A stretch of 37,089 nucleotides of DNA from JAJFFW01 sp038531315 (lineage in GTDB: Bacteria > Pseudomonadota > Alphaproteobacteria > Caulobacterales > Parvularculaceae), in the NCBI GenBank assembly GCA_038531315.1, contig JBCBBT010000032.1, positions 1 through 37,089 of the forward strand, given 5' to 3'. The notes beneath the pieces were generated by a model, which had not been told where the DNA came from, did not search any database, and worked only from the letters and a program-made list of their open reading frames with translations. Made by a program: the position numbers and the translations under genes. The stretch's first letter is position 1. Each line of letters opens with the position of its first letter. Positions 8,455 through 17,400 of the stretch are shown here, in pieces.

Positions 8455-9807
8455 ATGACGCCCCCACAAGATAAGAACGCTTTAGGCCTGAGGGCAATGG
8501 CATTCTACGGAGCTGGAGATTTCGGGCTCAATCTATACTGGCAAGGCGTCGGTTTTTTTCTACTTTTCTACTATACCGATATTATCGGGTTGCCGAATAC
8601 GCTCGCGGGATTTGTTTACGCAATCGGCGGACTTGTGGACGCCTTCACCGATCCGACCGTCGGCGTTATCGCGGACCGCACGAAAACGGCGAGAGGGCGA
8701 TACCGGCCTTACCTGCTTTATGGGGCGGCGCCGTTGGGCCTTGCTTACATCGGACTTTTCGCGCTGCCATTGGCGGCCCCTGCGCCGTTCATTGCCGCAA
8801 GCGCGGTCGCATCCCATGTTGTGTTTCGCATTTGCTATACGGCGGTTTCGATCCCCTACGGCGCGCTTGGCGCCCGGCTCACATTCAGCGCTCGCGAACG
8901 CTCGGTCCTGGCGGGCGTCAGAATGCTTTTCGGCGCCCTTGGCGGTGTCGCCATTGTCGCACTTGCCTCGGCGCTGCGCGCAAATTTTTCAGATGGCGTT
9001 GCGCTGATCGCCGCCGCTTTTCTCGCCGGTGTTGCGGGGGCGGGGCTGATCGTTCTTTGTTATTTGCGGACGCGGGAAAAACGGGTGTGGGACGCGCGCG
9101 CTGCGCCGGCGCGGACCTATCCGTTGCCTGACTTCGCCGGGCTGGTCGTCGCCAACAGACCGTTCATTATTCTTCTTTGTGCGGTGTTTTTGTTAACAGT
9201 CGCGAATATGATCGTCATCAAAACGGTGATCTACCGTTTTGAGTATATTCTCGCAGCGCCGGGAGCCGGCGGCATGGCGATGACGGTCATCACTGCAACG
9301 CCGTTGATATCTATTCCGTTATGGATCTTCGCCTATTTGAAATTCGATAAGCGGCCGTCATTTTTGCTTGGCTGTGGAACCGTGCTTGTCGGTCTGATCG
9401 CGCTTTATGCCGTCGGCGGCGTGTCGATTGCTTTGTCTCTTCTCGCTTATGGCGTCATCGCGTTTGGTTTCAGCGCCTTTGCGGTGGGCTTTTGGAGCGC
9501 GTTGCCCGACACGATTGATTATGGGCACTGGAAGACGGGACAGCGTGTTGAGTCCGGATTGATCGGATTTGCATCGGCCATTCAGAAGATCGCAATCGCG
9601 CTGTCCGGTTTTTGTGTTGGCGTCGTCCTTGACATGTTTGGTTATGCGGCTGGCGGCGAACAGTCGCGAGCGACGCTCACGTCCCTGCACCAATTTACAA
9701 CATTGGCGCCGGCGGCGCTTATGCTCGCGGCGATGATGAGCTTTTCGTTTTATGCACTGTCAACGCGTCAGCATTCGCAGATCATCAAAGACCTGCGGCG
9801 AAGATGA
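8455..9807 (+). CDS. GPH-family sugar/cation permease (MFS)
   Basis: A 450-residue inner-membrane transporter of the glycoside-pentoside-hexuronide:cation symporter type. The signature is in the first third: FYYTDIIGLP, then DAFTDPTVGVIADRTKT and GRYRPYLLYGA. About 12 hydrophobic segments follow, with the family motif PDTIDYGHWKTGQR near residue 350. The frame is open for 98 codons further upstream, but those overlap the regulator gene on the other strand and look non-coding, so I start at the ATG at 8455. The ribosome site is weak. It is divergent to the LacI-type regulator and probably imports the same kind of sugar, perhaps an undegraded disaccharide. Confidence 0.9.
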   Translation: MTPPQDKNALGLRAMAFYGAGDFGLNLYWQGVGFFLLFYYTDIIGLPNTLAGFVYAIGGLVDAFTDPTVGVIADRTKTARGRYRPYLLYGAAPLGLAYIGLFALPLAAPAPFIAASAVASHVVFRICYTAVSIPYGALGARLTFSARERSVLAGVRMLFGALGGVAIVALASALRANFSDGVALIAAAFLAGVAGAGLIVLCYLRTREKRVWDARAAPARTYPLPDFAGLVVANRPFIILLCAVFLLTVANMIVIKTVIYRFEYILAAPGAGGMAMTVITATPLISIPLWIFAYLKFDKRPSFLLGCGTVLVGLIALYAVGGVSIALSLLAYGVIAFGFSAFAVGFWSALPDTIDYGHWKTGQRVESGLIGFASAIQKIAIALSGFCVGVVLDMFGYAAGGEQSRATLTSLHQFTTLAPAALMLAAMMSFSFYALSTRQHSQIIKDLRRR

Positions 9808-9831
9808 TGCGTTAAAGGAAGGTTGGCGCCG

Positions 9832-10254
9832 TCAATTGCGAAACGCGTCCAAACAATCCTCGCCTTCCGTCGCGGTATTGCAAATTGCGGAAATCCTGAA
9901 CGAGTTGTCTCTGCCGCGTTTGACCGCAAACGCGACCTCATCGCCATCTGAAAAGCCCGACAGATCGACGCCCGCCAAAATGTCAAATCCCATGGTCATG
10001 GCGCCCATTTCGATACCCTCAAGCGGGCCGTGGGCGATCGTCAGAAAGTCTTTTTCCGGGCCGACGGCGCGAATGACGCCGCGGCCATATCCGACCGCAC
10101 CGGCTGTATCGGCGTGTCCGGCGTGAATTTCCCCATGCGTTTGATCCTGCGATTTGTCGGCTTCGTGATCCGTGTGCGCGGCGCCGTCATGGGACTGGCC
10201 GCACGCAGCAAGCATTAGAAATGCCGCGATCAGCGGGGTGTTTTTGAATTTCAT
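9832..10254 (-). CDS. CusF-like periplasmic copper-binding lipoprotein
   Basis: A 140-residue lipoprotein (LAAC, Cys18) with a His-rich linker (about seven His between residues 22 and 47) and a CusF-type small barrel (about residues 57-130). CusF binds Cu(I) or Ag(I) through His36, Met47 and Met49, with Trp44 capping the metal. Here His75, Met86 and Met88 keep the exact spacing, but the Trp position is Met83. AAGGAA precedes the start. It is the last gene of the copper efflux run, 13 bases after cusA, and probably hands copper to the pump. The lipid anchor and His-rich arm are additions to the E. coli form. Confidence 0.88.
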   Translation of the reverse strand: MKFKNTPLIAAFLMLAACGQSHDGAAHTDHEADKSQDQTHGEIHAGHADTAGAVGYGRGVIRAVGPEKDFLTIAHGPLEGIEMGAMTMGFDILAGVDLSGFSDGDEVAFAVKRGRDNSFRISAICNTATEGEDCLDAFRN

Positions 10255-10267
10255 TATGTCATTTCCT

Positions 10268-13200
10268 TCAAGGTTGGGGGATTGGTTTTGCTTCTGGCGC
10301 GTTGCTTGGCGCGCGTTGCGTTGAGGATGCGCCGCGAAAAGCGCGCCCGATCCATATATAGTAAATCACCGGAATGACGATCAGGGTCAGGAGCAAAGTC
10401 GAAGACATGCCGCCGATCATCGGGAGTGCAATGCGGCGCATCACATCAGAGCCAAGACCGTCCGTCAGAAATATTGGCGCAAGGCCGGCAAATATGGTGA
10501 TGACAGTCATCAGTTTTGGTCTAAGACGCATCGCCGCGCCTTTAATGATTGCCTCGAGGAGCATAGCGCGATCTCTTGGCTGAGCTTCGCGAACCTGATT
10601 GTCAATGTAAAGCATCATCACCACGGCTGTCTCGACGGCGATGCCGGCGAGGGCGATAAAACCGACAGCAACGGCGACGGACAGTTTGTATCCCGCCAGC
10701 CAAACGGCCCAGAGACCGCCAACCAACGCAAATGGAAGGCTCGCCATAATAATGACCGTTCGGTCGGCGCGTCCGAAATGCAGCATCAACAGGAAAAAGA
10801 TCAACGCTACGGTCGCCGGTATCGCCAGTTGCAAGCGGGTGCGCGCCTCGAGCAATTGTTCGTATTGACCGGAAAAAGAAACCGCGTAACCAGGCGGCAG
10901 GGTGACCGCGGCGTCAATCGCCGCGCGCGCCGCCGCGACGTAGCCGGCAATATCCTCATCCGCCAAATCGACAAAAACCCAACCGGTGAGGCGCGCATTT
11001 TCAGAGCGGATAATCGGCGGTCCCTCGGCGAATGCGATGTCCGCGAGGTCGCCCAGCGGGATGTGCGCGCCATCAGGGGTTGGCGCCAGAATATTTTCTA
11101 TATCGCCGACGGTTTCGCGAAACGGTCTGTCGTAGCGCAGAACAATGTCGTATCGCTCGCGGCCCGTTACGCTTTGTGAAAGTGTCATGCCGCCTAGCGC
11201 CGTCTGGATCACGGATTGAAAGTCGGCGAGGTCGATATTGTAGCGGGCGAGTTCAGCGCGGCGCGGCGTGATCTCAAGATACTTGCCGCCGAGGACCCGA
11301 TCTGCAAACGCTGAACGCGTGCCGTCAAGTTCTTTCAGGGCGTTCTCGATCTCAAGCGCAATACGTTCAAGCTCTTGAAGATTATCACCGGTAACCTTGA
11401 CGCCGAGCGGGGTTCGAACGCCTGTCGATACCATGTCCATACGGATTTTAATCGGGTACCCCCAGGAATTAACAAGGCCCGGCATTTGAAGCCGCGCATT
11501 CAATTCCGCGACGATATCTTCCGCCGTGATCCCGGCGCGCCAGGCTGATTTCGGTTTCAACGCAATCCAGGTTTCAATCATCGATAGGGGGGCCGGGTCC
11601 GTCGCGGTATCGGCGCGGCCCGCTTTCCCAAAGACGCGATCGACTTCGGGGACGGCGCTGATGATCCGGTTTGTCTGACCCAAAATCTCGCGCATTTTTG
11701 TTGCGGAAACGCCGGGAAGCGTTGTCGGCATATAAAGAAGGTCGCCTTCATAGAGCGCCGGCATGAATTCGCTGCCGAGGCGCTGTGCAGGGATGATTGC
11801 GCTTGCCATGAAAACGAGCGCGAGCCCGATGGTCGCCCAGCGCAGATGCAAGGCGGCCGCGAGAACCGAGTGATAAAGGCGCGCCAGGAATGTGACGATC
11901 GGATTATCTTCCTCGCTTCTGAAGCGCCCGCCCATCACCGCAACCATTAACACCGGCACCAGTGTAACCGAGAGAATGGCTGCGAACGCCATGGCGTACG
12001 TTTTTGTAAAGGCGAGCGGCGCGAACAGCCGATAGCTTTGTCCCGTAAGGGCGAAAACCGGCAGGAATGATACCGTGATAATCAGTAATGAGAAGAATAT
12101 GCCCGGGCCGACTTCCTTTGCGGCGCCCAATATCGCGATGCGTCTTTCGTTCGGATTTGGCCGGTCGCCAAGGACCGATAGCTTGCGCGTTGCATTTTCA
12201 ACCAGCACGATCGACGCATCGACCATTGCGCCGACGGCGACGGCGATCCCGCCGAGGCTCATGATGTTCGCGGTGACCCCTTGAATATTCATGATCAGGA
12301 AGGCGCCAAGAACGCCCAGCGGCAGGGTGATCACCGCCACGAGCGAAGCGCGGGCGTTCATCAGGAAAATCAGGATCACCAACGCGACCGCGATCGCTTC
12401 TTCAACAAGTTTGTGTTGGAGATACGAGACGGCCCCTTCAATGAGCGGCGCCCGGTCATAGACGGTTACAATATCGACGCCGTCAGGTAATCCGCGCTTA
12501 AGCGTTTCGATCTTGTCTTTTACGCGTGCGATGACATCAAGCGCATTTTCCCCATCGCGCATGATGATGACGCCCGCGACGGTCTCGCCTTCGCCATTGA
12601 GCTCCGCTACGCCGCGGCGCAAAGCCGGCCCCTCGATGATGCGGGCGATATCGCGGAGCAAAACCGGCGCGCCGTCCTTAGCGTAGACGACAACTTGTTC
12701 AAGGTCGCTGCGATGTTGTACGTATCCGGAAGAGCGGATCACATATTCGGTTTCGCCTTGTTCGAGAACGCGCCCGCCGACATCGGCGGATGCGGCGCGC
12801 ACGGCCTGTGCTATGCGACGGATTGGGACATCGTAGGCGCGCAACTTATTCGGATCGATCAGCACCTGGTATTCGCGCACGAATCCGCCGACCGACGCGA
12901 CCTCCGCGACGCCGTCGACGCCGGCGAGCTCAAGCTTCAAATACCAATCCTGAAGCGAGCGCAGCTCGGCGAGGTCGGCGCCGCCGGATTTATCGACAAG
13001 CGCATACTGGTAAACCCAGCCCACGCCGGTCGCATCAGGCCCGATTTGGGGCGTCGCCGTTGCAGGCAAGGCGCCGCCGAGGCGCGACAGCGCCTCCATC
13101 ACGCGCGAGCGCGCCCAATAAAGATCGACCCCGTCTTCGAAAATGACATAGACAAAGCTAACGCCGAACATTGATTGTCCGCGCACATCCTTTGTACGCG

Positions 13201-13495
13201 GTAAACCCAGCAACGCCGTTGACATGGGGTAGGTGACGAGGTCCTCAACGATTTGCGGGCTTTGTCCCGGGAAGTCGGTCCGGATTATCACTTGCGTGTC
13301 TATGAGGTCGGGGATCGCGTCAAGCGGCGTGCGTTGAAGCGACAACAGACCCGCCACCGCCAACGCCGCGGAAAGCGTCAGAACGATCAGTTGGTTCGAA
13401 ACGCACCAGCCGATGAGCCTTGCAACGCCGGACTGGGCCGGGTCGCGCCCGGCGATTTCGCGGCCCTGGGTCTGTGATGGAAGACTTTCGCTCAT
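10268..13495 (-). CDS. cusA: Copper/silver efflux RND pump, CusA-like
   Basis: A 1075-residue RND inner-membrane pump with the heavy-metal (HME) pattern: IPDLIDTQVIIRTDFPGQSP after TM1, the proton-relay segment GAMVDASIVLVENA in TM4, and VFGKAGRADTATDPAPLSM in the porter domain. The three Met that carry Cu(I) in E. coli CusA (573, 623, 672) match Met589, Met639 and Met688 with identical spacing, which argues for monovalent copper or silver over zinc or cobalt. It starts 6 bases after the cusB stop and forms the tripartite CusCBA-type complex with its neighbours, driving metal from periplasm to the outside. Confidence 0.95.
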   Translation of the reverse strand: MSESLPSQTQGREIAGRDPAQSGVARLIGWCVSNQLIVLTLSAALAVAGLLSLQRTPLDAIPDLIDTQVIIRTDFPGQSPQIVEDLVTYPMSTALLGLPRTKDVRGQSMFGVSFVYVIFEDGVDLYWARSRVMEALSRLGGALPATATPQIGPDATGVGWVYQYALVDKSGGADLAELRSLQDWYLKLELAGVDGVAEVASVGGFVREYQVLIDPNKLRAYDVPIRRIAQAVRAASADVGGRVLEQGETEYVIRSSGYVQHRSDLEQVVVYAKDGAPVLLRDIARIIEGPALRRGVAELNGEGETVAGVIIMRDGENALDVIARVKDKIETLKRGLPDGVDIVTVYDRAPLIEGAVSYLQHKLVEEAIAVALVILIFLMNARASLVAVITLPLGVLGAFLIMNIQGVTANIMSLGGIAVAVGAMVDASIVLVENATRKLSVLGDRPNPNERRIAILGAAKEVGPGIFFSLLIITVSFLPVFALTGQSYRLFAPLAFTKTYAMAFAAILSVTLVPVLMVAVMGGRFRSEEDNPIVTFLARLYHSVLAAALHLRWATIGLALVFMASAIIPAQRLGSEFMPALYEGDLLYMPTTLPGVSATKMREILGQTNRIISAVPEVDRVFGKAGRADTATDPAPLSMIETWIALKPKSAWRAGITAEDIVAELNARLQMPGLVNSWGYPIKIRMDMVSTGVRTPLGVKVTGDNLQELERIALEIENALKELDGTRSAFADRVLGGKYLEITPRRAELARYNIDLADFQSVIQTALGGMTLSQSVTGRERYDIVLRYDRPFRETVGDIENILAPTPDGAHIPLGDLADIAFAEGPPIIRSENARLTGWVFVDLADEDIAGYVAAARAAIDAAVTLPPGYAVSFSGQYEQLLEARTRLQLAIPATVALIFFLLMLHFGRADRTVIIMASLPFALVGGLWAVWLAGYKLSVAVAVGFIALAGIAVETAVVMMLYIDNQVREAQPRDRAMLLEAIIKGAAMRLRPKLMTVITIFAGLAPIFLTDGLGSDVMRRIALPMIGGMSSTLLLTLIVIPVIYYIWIGRAFRGASSTQRAPSNAPEAKPIPQP

Positions 13496-13501
13496 CTTAC
13501 T

Positions 13502-15214
13502 CTAACGCTCACCGTCCCCGGGGGATAAAATGTTCGCTTGCGCCATGGGGTCCGGCCACTCGATTGCTTCGCCCGGAAGGTCACTGTACGGATTACGGGG
13601 CGCTCCGTTCTCCTGCAGCCAAAATCGCCCGGTTTGCGTATCCTTAAAGAGTAATAAACCGGCATTGCCGTAGTGGACCGGCGCCCCGCGCGTCAGCCAT
13701 GGTTCGAGGGCGGCTGTCAGTTGGGAAAGCGCGTCGGCGAGCGCGGCGCCCTCGCGCGCCTCTTTAGCGGCGCGAAGAGCGTCGCTTGCGTCACTCAATA
13801 TCGGTTGCAGGCGCGTATTGGCGAATTGCTTTTGAAGCCGCTCACCGATTGCAAGCGCCGGGTCGACGAAATAGGGGTCGATCTTGTACCCGTCGATCAA
13901 CGCCTCATGAAAGTAAAGCGACATATCAGTATAGTGATCGAGTTCAGCAAGTGTCGCTCCTGAGATCGGCAATTCGGAAAGCGGCGTTTGCGGACTGACG
14001 CCCGCCGCTTCTGGCGCCGTGAACTTTGCGAACCCTTCGCGTAAATTTGCCTCCGAGCCCAACAGGAATTGTCCGCTGGCGACAACCTGGTCGCCGGCGG
14101 CGAGCCCTGATCGGATCTCAGTGAGGCCATTGGCGCTGATCCCGGCGATCACGCGGCGCGGCGCAAACCGGCCATCGCCAAGGGCCGCGATGACGTATTC
14201 CCCGCCGCCGTCGCGCAGCAGCGCTTCGCTCGGAACAGCCAGCCGCCGTCCGGCGCCGGCGCTGAACACCAGATCGGCGTAAGCGCCCGGCCGCAAAGCG
14301 CCGTTTTCGTTCTCGACAACAACGCGCACTTTCGCTGTCCGCGTTCTGGGATCAATTGTTGGATAGATGTAATCGACAACGCCGGCGCCCAAAGCCGTCG
14401 GCGCGCTCGGAAACTGGAGCGACACCGGCGTATTGGCATCGATCAACGCCAATTCCTTTTCCGGCAGTGATGCAATGACCCAGACGTCAGCATAGGACTG
14501 GATCGTCATAATGGGCGTGCCAGGGCGAACATAATCACCCTCACGGATCGACAAGGTCGATACGATCCCGCCGGCTTCGGCGTAGACGGGCGCCTTTTCA
14601 AGGATATTGCGGTTCTCCGTTAGCTGACGAATGACGCTTTCCTGCACGCCCATGGAGACAAGCCGGCTTCGGACCGCAGCGATACGCTTTTGATTTCCGA
14701 CAGACAAAGCATTGAGATAGTCTTTTTGCGCCGCCACGAGACCGGGCGCATATACGCGGTAGAGCAACTGGCCGCTGCGCACGGCATCGCCTTCTGCGGT
14801 GACGGCGAGCGCATCAATCCATCCTTCAAGGCGCGAAACGGACACCGCCTCGCGTCGCTCGTTTGTTTCAACGGCGCCGAATGCGCGAATCTGGCGGCTG
14901 AGCATCACCGGTTCAGCTGCGGCGAGGCGGACGCCCATTGTCTGTATCATTTCCGGCGCAACACGCACAGCGCCGTCGCCCGTCGTTTGCGGCGTGCTGT
15001 TCCGTGCAGGAACAAGATCCATCCCGCAAATTGGACATGAACCATTGCGGTCGTCTGAAATATAATGCGGGTGCATGGGGCAGGTGTATTGCTGTGTTTC
15101 ACCTGCAACATGGTTGTCGGTCCCATGGGCCTCATGGCCCGGCGCCTGGGGTGCGTCGCAAGCAGCCGCAAGAGCGCAGACCGCAACGAGCGTGATCCAC
15201 CGTGTGACGGTCAT
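13502..15214 (-). CDS. cusB: RND efflux periplasmic adaptor, CusB-like, with extra metal domains
   Basis: A 570-residue membrane-fusion protein. After a signal peptide with a likely lipobox (AAAC) comes a heavy-metal-binding domain (YTCPMHPHY, then SCPICGMDLVPA, about residues 43-69), then the adaptor body with barrel-sandwich and beta-barrel segments (GDYVRPGTPIMTIQS; VDYIYPTIDPRTRTAKVRV). From about residue 420 there is an additional helical domain resembling DUF3347, which occurs on other CusB-like proteins. The start codon overlaps the cusC stop (ATGA), indicating translational coupling. It bridges pump and outer-membrane channel and likely passes copper on through its own metal sites. 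Confidence 0.93.
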   Translation of the reverse strand: MTVTRWITLVAVCALAAACDAPQAPGHEAHGTDNHVAGETQQYTCPMHPHYISDDRNGSCPICGMDLVPARNSTPQTTGDGAVRVAPEMIQTMGVRLAAAEPVMLSRQIRAFGAVETNERREAVSVSRLEGWIDALAVTAEGDAVRSGQLLYRVYAPGLVAAQKDYLNALSVGNQKRIAAVRSRLVSMGVQESVIRQLTENRNILEKAPVYAEAGGIVSTLSIREGDYVRPGTPIMTIQSYADVWVIASLPEKELALIDANTPVSLQFPSAPTALGAGVVDYIYPTIDPRTRTAKVRVVVENENGALRPGAYADLVFSAGAGRRLAVPSEALLRDGGGEYVIAALGDGRFAPRRVIAGISANGLTEIRSGLAAGDQVVASGQFLLGSEANLREGFAKFTAPEAAGVSPQTPLSELPISGATLAELDHYTDMSLYFHEALIDGYKIDPYFVDPALAIGERLQKQFANTRLQPILSDASDALRAAKEAREGAALADALSQLTAALEPWLTRGAPVHYGNAGLLLFKDTQTGRFWLQENGAPRNPYSDLPGEAIEWPDPMAQANILSPGDGER

Positions 15215-16482
15215 GGCGTCACCAGAAGTGCATTGAGGCGCGCAATGGCGGTGTCGCGGCGCGCTTTTTCAGTCTCGATTTCCGATCGCAACGACAGGAT
15301 GGCGATCTCGCCGTCGATGATGGGCGTGTAATCGCCGGCCCCGGATTCATAGGTGGTTAGCAGCGCCCTTACACGCTCTTCGGTGGCGACGATCTGACGG
15401 CGCAACACATCGATTGCGTCATCGGCGGCCTTTTGCGCCGCGAGGAGTGCTGCATACTCAGCGGCGGCGTACCGGCTTGCGTTCATCCGGCGGTTATGGG
15501 CCGCCGCCCGGTCGGACTTGGCCGCGCGTAATTTTGGTTTTTGTGAGTGTTTCGCCCAGAGCGGCGCTGTGAAGGTGACCATGCCGGATACGAAATCATC
15601 GCCCGCGAAAGTCTCCGTGGGCAAGCCGCTCCCTTCCTGCCGCACTTGATAGTTCACCTGGACGCCGAATGCCGGTCGAAACAACGCGCGCGCCTGATCA
15701 ACGCGCGCATCGGCGACCTCGACGTCGGCTTCGGCGACTTTTACGGCGTGGAACGCCTGAGCGGCGCCATTCCAGATTTTGGCGTCAAGGGCAGGGGGCG
15801 GAATATCTGGCGCAGCGCCCACAAGATTGATGAGTTGGGCGTCAATCCGGGCGGCTTGCCCGTCGAGATCGGCCAGCGTGCGGGCGATACGGGCGCGCTC
15901 AATGTCGATATCGGAAAAGCGAAAAACAAGCGGCCGCCCCGCATCGATTTCGGCGGCTGCGACGTCGGCAAGCGCGTCATACTTTTCGCTCTGCACAGAG
16001 GCGATTTTTCGCTGTGCGGCGATCCGGCGTTTGTCCGCAAGCGCTCCATAAAGCCCGGCCCGAAGGGCGTCGTATTGCATCGCGGTCGCCGCATCGCTCA
16101 ATATTGCTTGCCGCGAGGCCTCCGTCGATGCGGCCCGTCGCAAAGCGCCGTTCGGAATTTGTTGGCGGACGCCGAACGATGTGTTGGTTGGCACGAAGGC
16201 GTTAAACGACGGATCGGCAATCGGCAGATTGTTCACGCCGACGGAGAAGACCGGATCGGGCAGCGCCCGTGCGGCGATCGAGCGATCGCGCGCCGCGTTG
16301 CTTTCCTGGCGCATCGCGGCGAGCGACGGATGGTCAAAGAGGCGCGCCTCAAGTGCATCCAATGTTAGCGCTTCCGGTTCTTTCGGATTTTGCGATTGCG
16401 CATGAGCGCCGCCGGGCGCAGCCGCCACGCCGAGAGTGATTGCGCCGCCCAGCAATCGCACAAATTTCAACAATGATCCCAT
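15211..16482 (-). CDS. cusC: Outer-membrane efflux channel, TolC/CusC-like
   Basis: A 423-residue TolC-type protein. The signal peptide ends GAHAQ; the rest is long helical segments in two similar halves, with family landmarks such as FDHPSLAAMRQ near the start and YESGAGDYTPIIDGEIAIL near the end. It is coupled to cusB by a 4-base stop/start overlap and forms the exit duct of the copper pump. It lacks the lipobox of E. coli CusC. The symbol is given by operon position and the function of its partners. Confidence 0.88.
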   Translation of the reverse strand: MGSLLKFVRLLGGAITLGVAAAPGGAHAQSQNPKEPEALTLDALEARLFDHPSLAAMRQESNAARDRSIAARALPDPVFSVGVNNLPIADPSFNAFVPTNTSFGVRQQIPNGALRRAASTEASRQAILSDAATAMQYDALRAGLYGALADKRRIAAQRKIASVQSEKYDALADVAAAEIDAGRPLVFRFSDIDIERARIARTLADLDGQAARIDAQLINLVGAAPDIPPPALDAKIWNGAAQAFHAVKVAEADVEVADARVDQARALFRPAFGVQVNYQVRQEGSGLPTETFAGDDFVSGMVTFTAPLWAKHSQKPKLRAAKSDRAAAHNRRMNASRYAAAEYAALLAAQKAADDAIDVLRRQIVATEERVRALLTTYESGAGDYTPIIDGEIAILSLRSEIETEKARRDTAIARLNALLVTP

Positions 16483-16556
16483 GAAACAATTCCTCTACTG
16501 ACAAACGCCAAAGCATGCGCAACCGCAAAGAGCGGTCAGCGCATCGATGGGCGCCG

Positions 16557-17036
16557 TCAGGCGAGGAGGCGTTGTTTTAAGGTGACCGGTGTTGGCAGGC
16601 GGTCCGGCGGATCGCGCGGATGTTTCCTGTCACGCGCGGCACGTGAAATCCACCGATCAGGTTCGGCTGCTTTTTGCGCTGCAATGAAAGGATCGAAGCC
16701 AGGGTTTTGCGGCGTCAGAAAGTCGGCGGCGTCCGGCGGCGCAGCTGTCGCGAGCGCGCAATCGGCGCATCCGCTGCAGTCAGCTGATATTGGGGCGGGA
16801 GCGCTCTGGTCGACGACTTGATCGGAACCGTGTTTCGCCGGCCCCGATGTGATCTGTTGATCGGCGGCGTTCTGATGGCAAGGTTTGCGACCGGATTGCG
16901 CGTTCTCGGCTGCCGCTGCGGCGTGGCTCTCGGCTTCAGCGGTTGCGCCATGACCCATTATGCAACAGGCCATCGCGGGCCTCGCCGCGACAAGGGCGAC
17001 GGCGCAGAGAGTAATGAGGCGAGCGAGCTTTAACAT
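16557..17036 (-). CDS. Secreted Cys/His-rich protein of the copper operon, unknown function
   Basis: A 159-residue protein with a signal peptide ending at AMACC. Likely metal ligands follow: CCIMGHG at the mature N-terminus, several His, one Cys in KPCH, and a CSGCADC cluster near residue 92. The C-terminal third is basic and Pro-rich, ending in PTPVTLKQRLLA. The Cys cluster and tail recall small DUF2946-like copper-operon proteins, but I cannot place it firmly. It is the first gene after the copper-controlled promoter and lies 74 bases before cusC, so a role in periplasmic copper binding or sensing is plausible. Confidence 0.75.
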   Translation of the reverse strand: MLKLARLITLCAVALVAARPAMACCIMGHGATAEAESHAAAAAENAQSGRKPCHQNAADQQITSGPAKHGSDQVVDQSAPAPISADCSGCADCALATAAPPDAADFLTPQNPGFDPFIAAQKAAEPDRWISRAARDRKHPRDPPDRLPTPVTLKQRLLA

Positions 17037-17086
17037 CGTGGTTAAAATCTAGGGCGGCGGCCGTTAACGAACTGATACAGCGCACG

Positions 17087-17116
17087 ATTATATACTCCCC
17101 GGAGGGTATCGTCCAA
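17087..17116 (-). promoter_or_regulatory. Copper promoter with CsoR operator in its spacer
   Basis: On the minus strand a consensus TATAAT (17092-17087) and a TTGGAC (17116-17111) are 18 bases apart. The spacer is filled by the palindrome ATACTCCCCGGAGGGTAT (17092-17109). CsoR sites are GC-centred palindromes of this length. The promoter faces the Cys-rich gene and the whole cus run. Bound repressor would cover both boxes; copper would release it. Confidence 0.82.
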
Positions 17117-17118
17117 CG

Positions 17119-17394
17119 TTATTTTTTTCGTCCGCCCAGAACGGCGACCAGTTCCTCGACCTTTTCGCGCCGCGCGTTGACATCGTCATGGGTCAATGCG
17201 TGATCGACGCAGGTTTGCAGGTGATCGTCGAGGACGACTTTTTCGAGCCCCGTCAAGGCCGCCTTGACGGCCTGGACCTGGCGAACAACGTCAATGCAAT
17301 AGCGATTTTCGTCGATCATTTTCGCGACGCCGCGCACCTGTCCTTCGATGCGCGCGAGCCGCCTCTGGGCCGCGTTTTTGGTGTCGTCCTTCAT
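17119..17394 (-). CDS. csoR: Copper-sensing repressor, CsoR family
   Basis: A 91-residue all-helical DUF156 protein. The copper ligands of CsoR are present as Cys33 (RYC), His58 and Cys62 (DHLQTC), with the same spacing as Cys36, His61 and Cys65 of the Mycobacterium protein. This C-H-C pattern separates copper CsoR from nickel RcnR and formaldehyde FrmR. It is on the same strand as, and upstream of, the copper efflux genes. An 18-bp palindrome 6 bases before its start overlaps its GAGGG ribosome site, implying autorepression. It binds DNA without metal and lets go when Cu(I) binds. Confidence 0.95.
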   Translation of the reverse strand: MKDDTKNAAQRRLARIEGQVRGVAKMIDENRYCIDVVRQVQAVKAALTGLEKVVLDDHLQTCVDHALTHDDVNARREKVEELVAVLGGRKK

Positions 17395-17400
17395 CGATCA

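Noticed and set aside
15547..16368. A 273-codon plus-strand frame
   Set aside because: Antisense to cusC, Arg/Gly-rich and without recognisable motifs.
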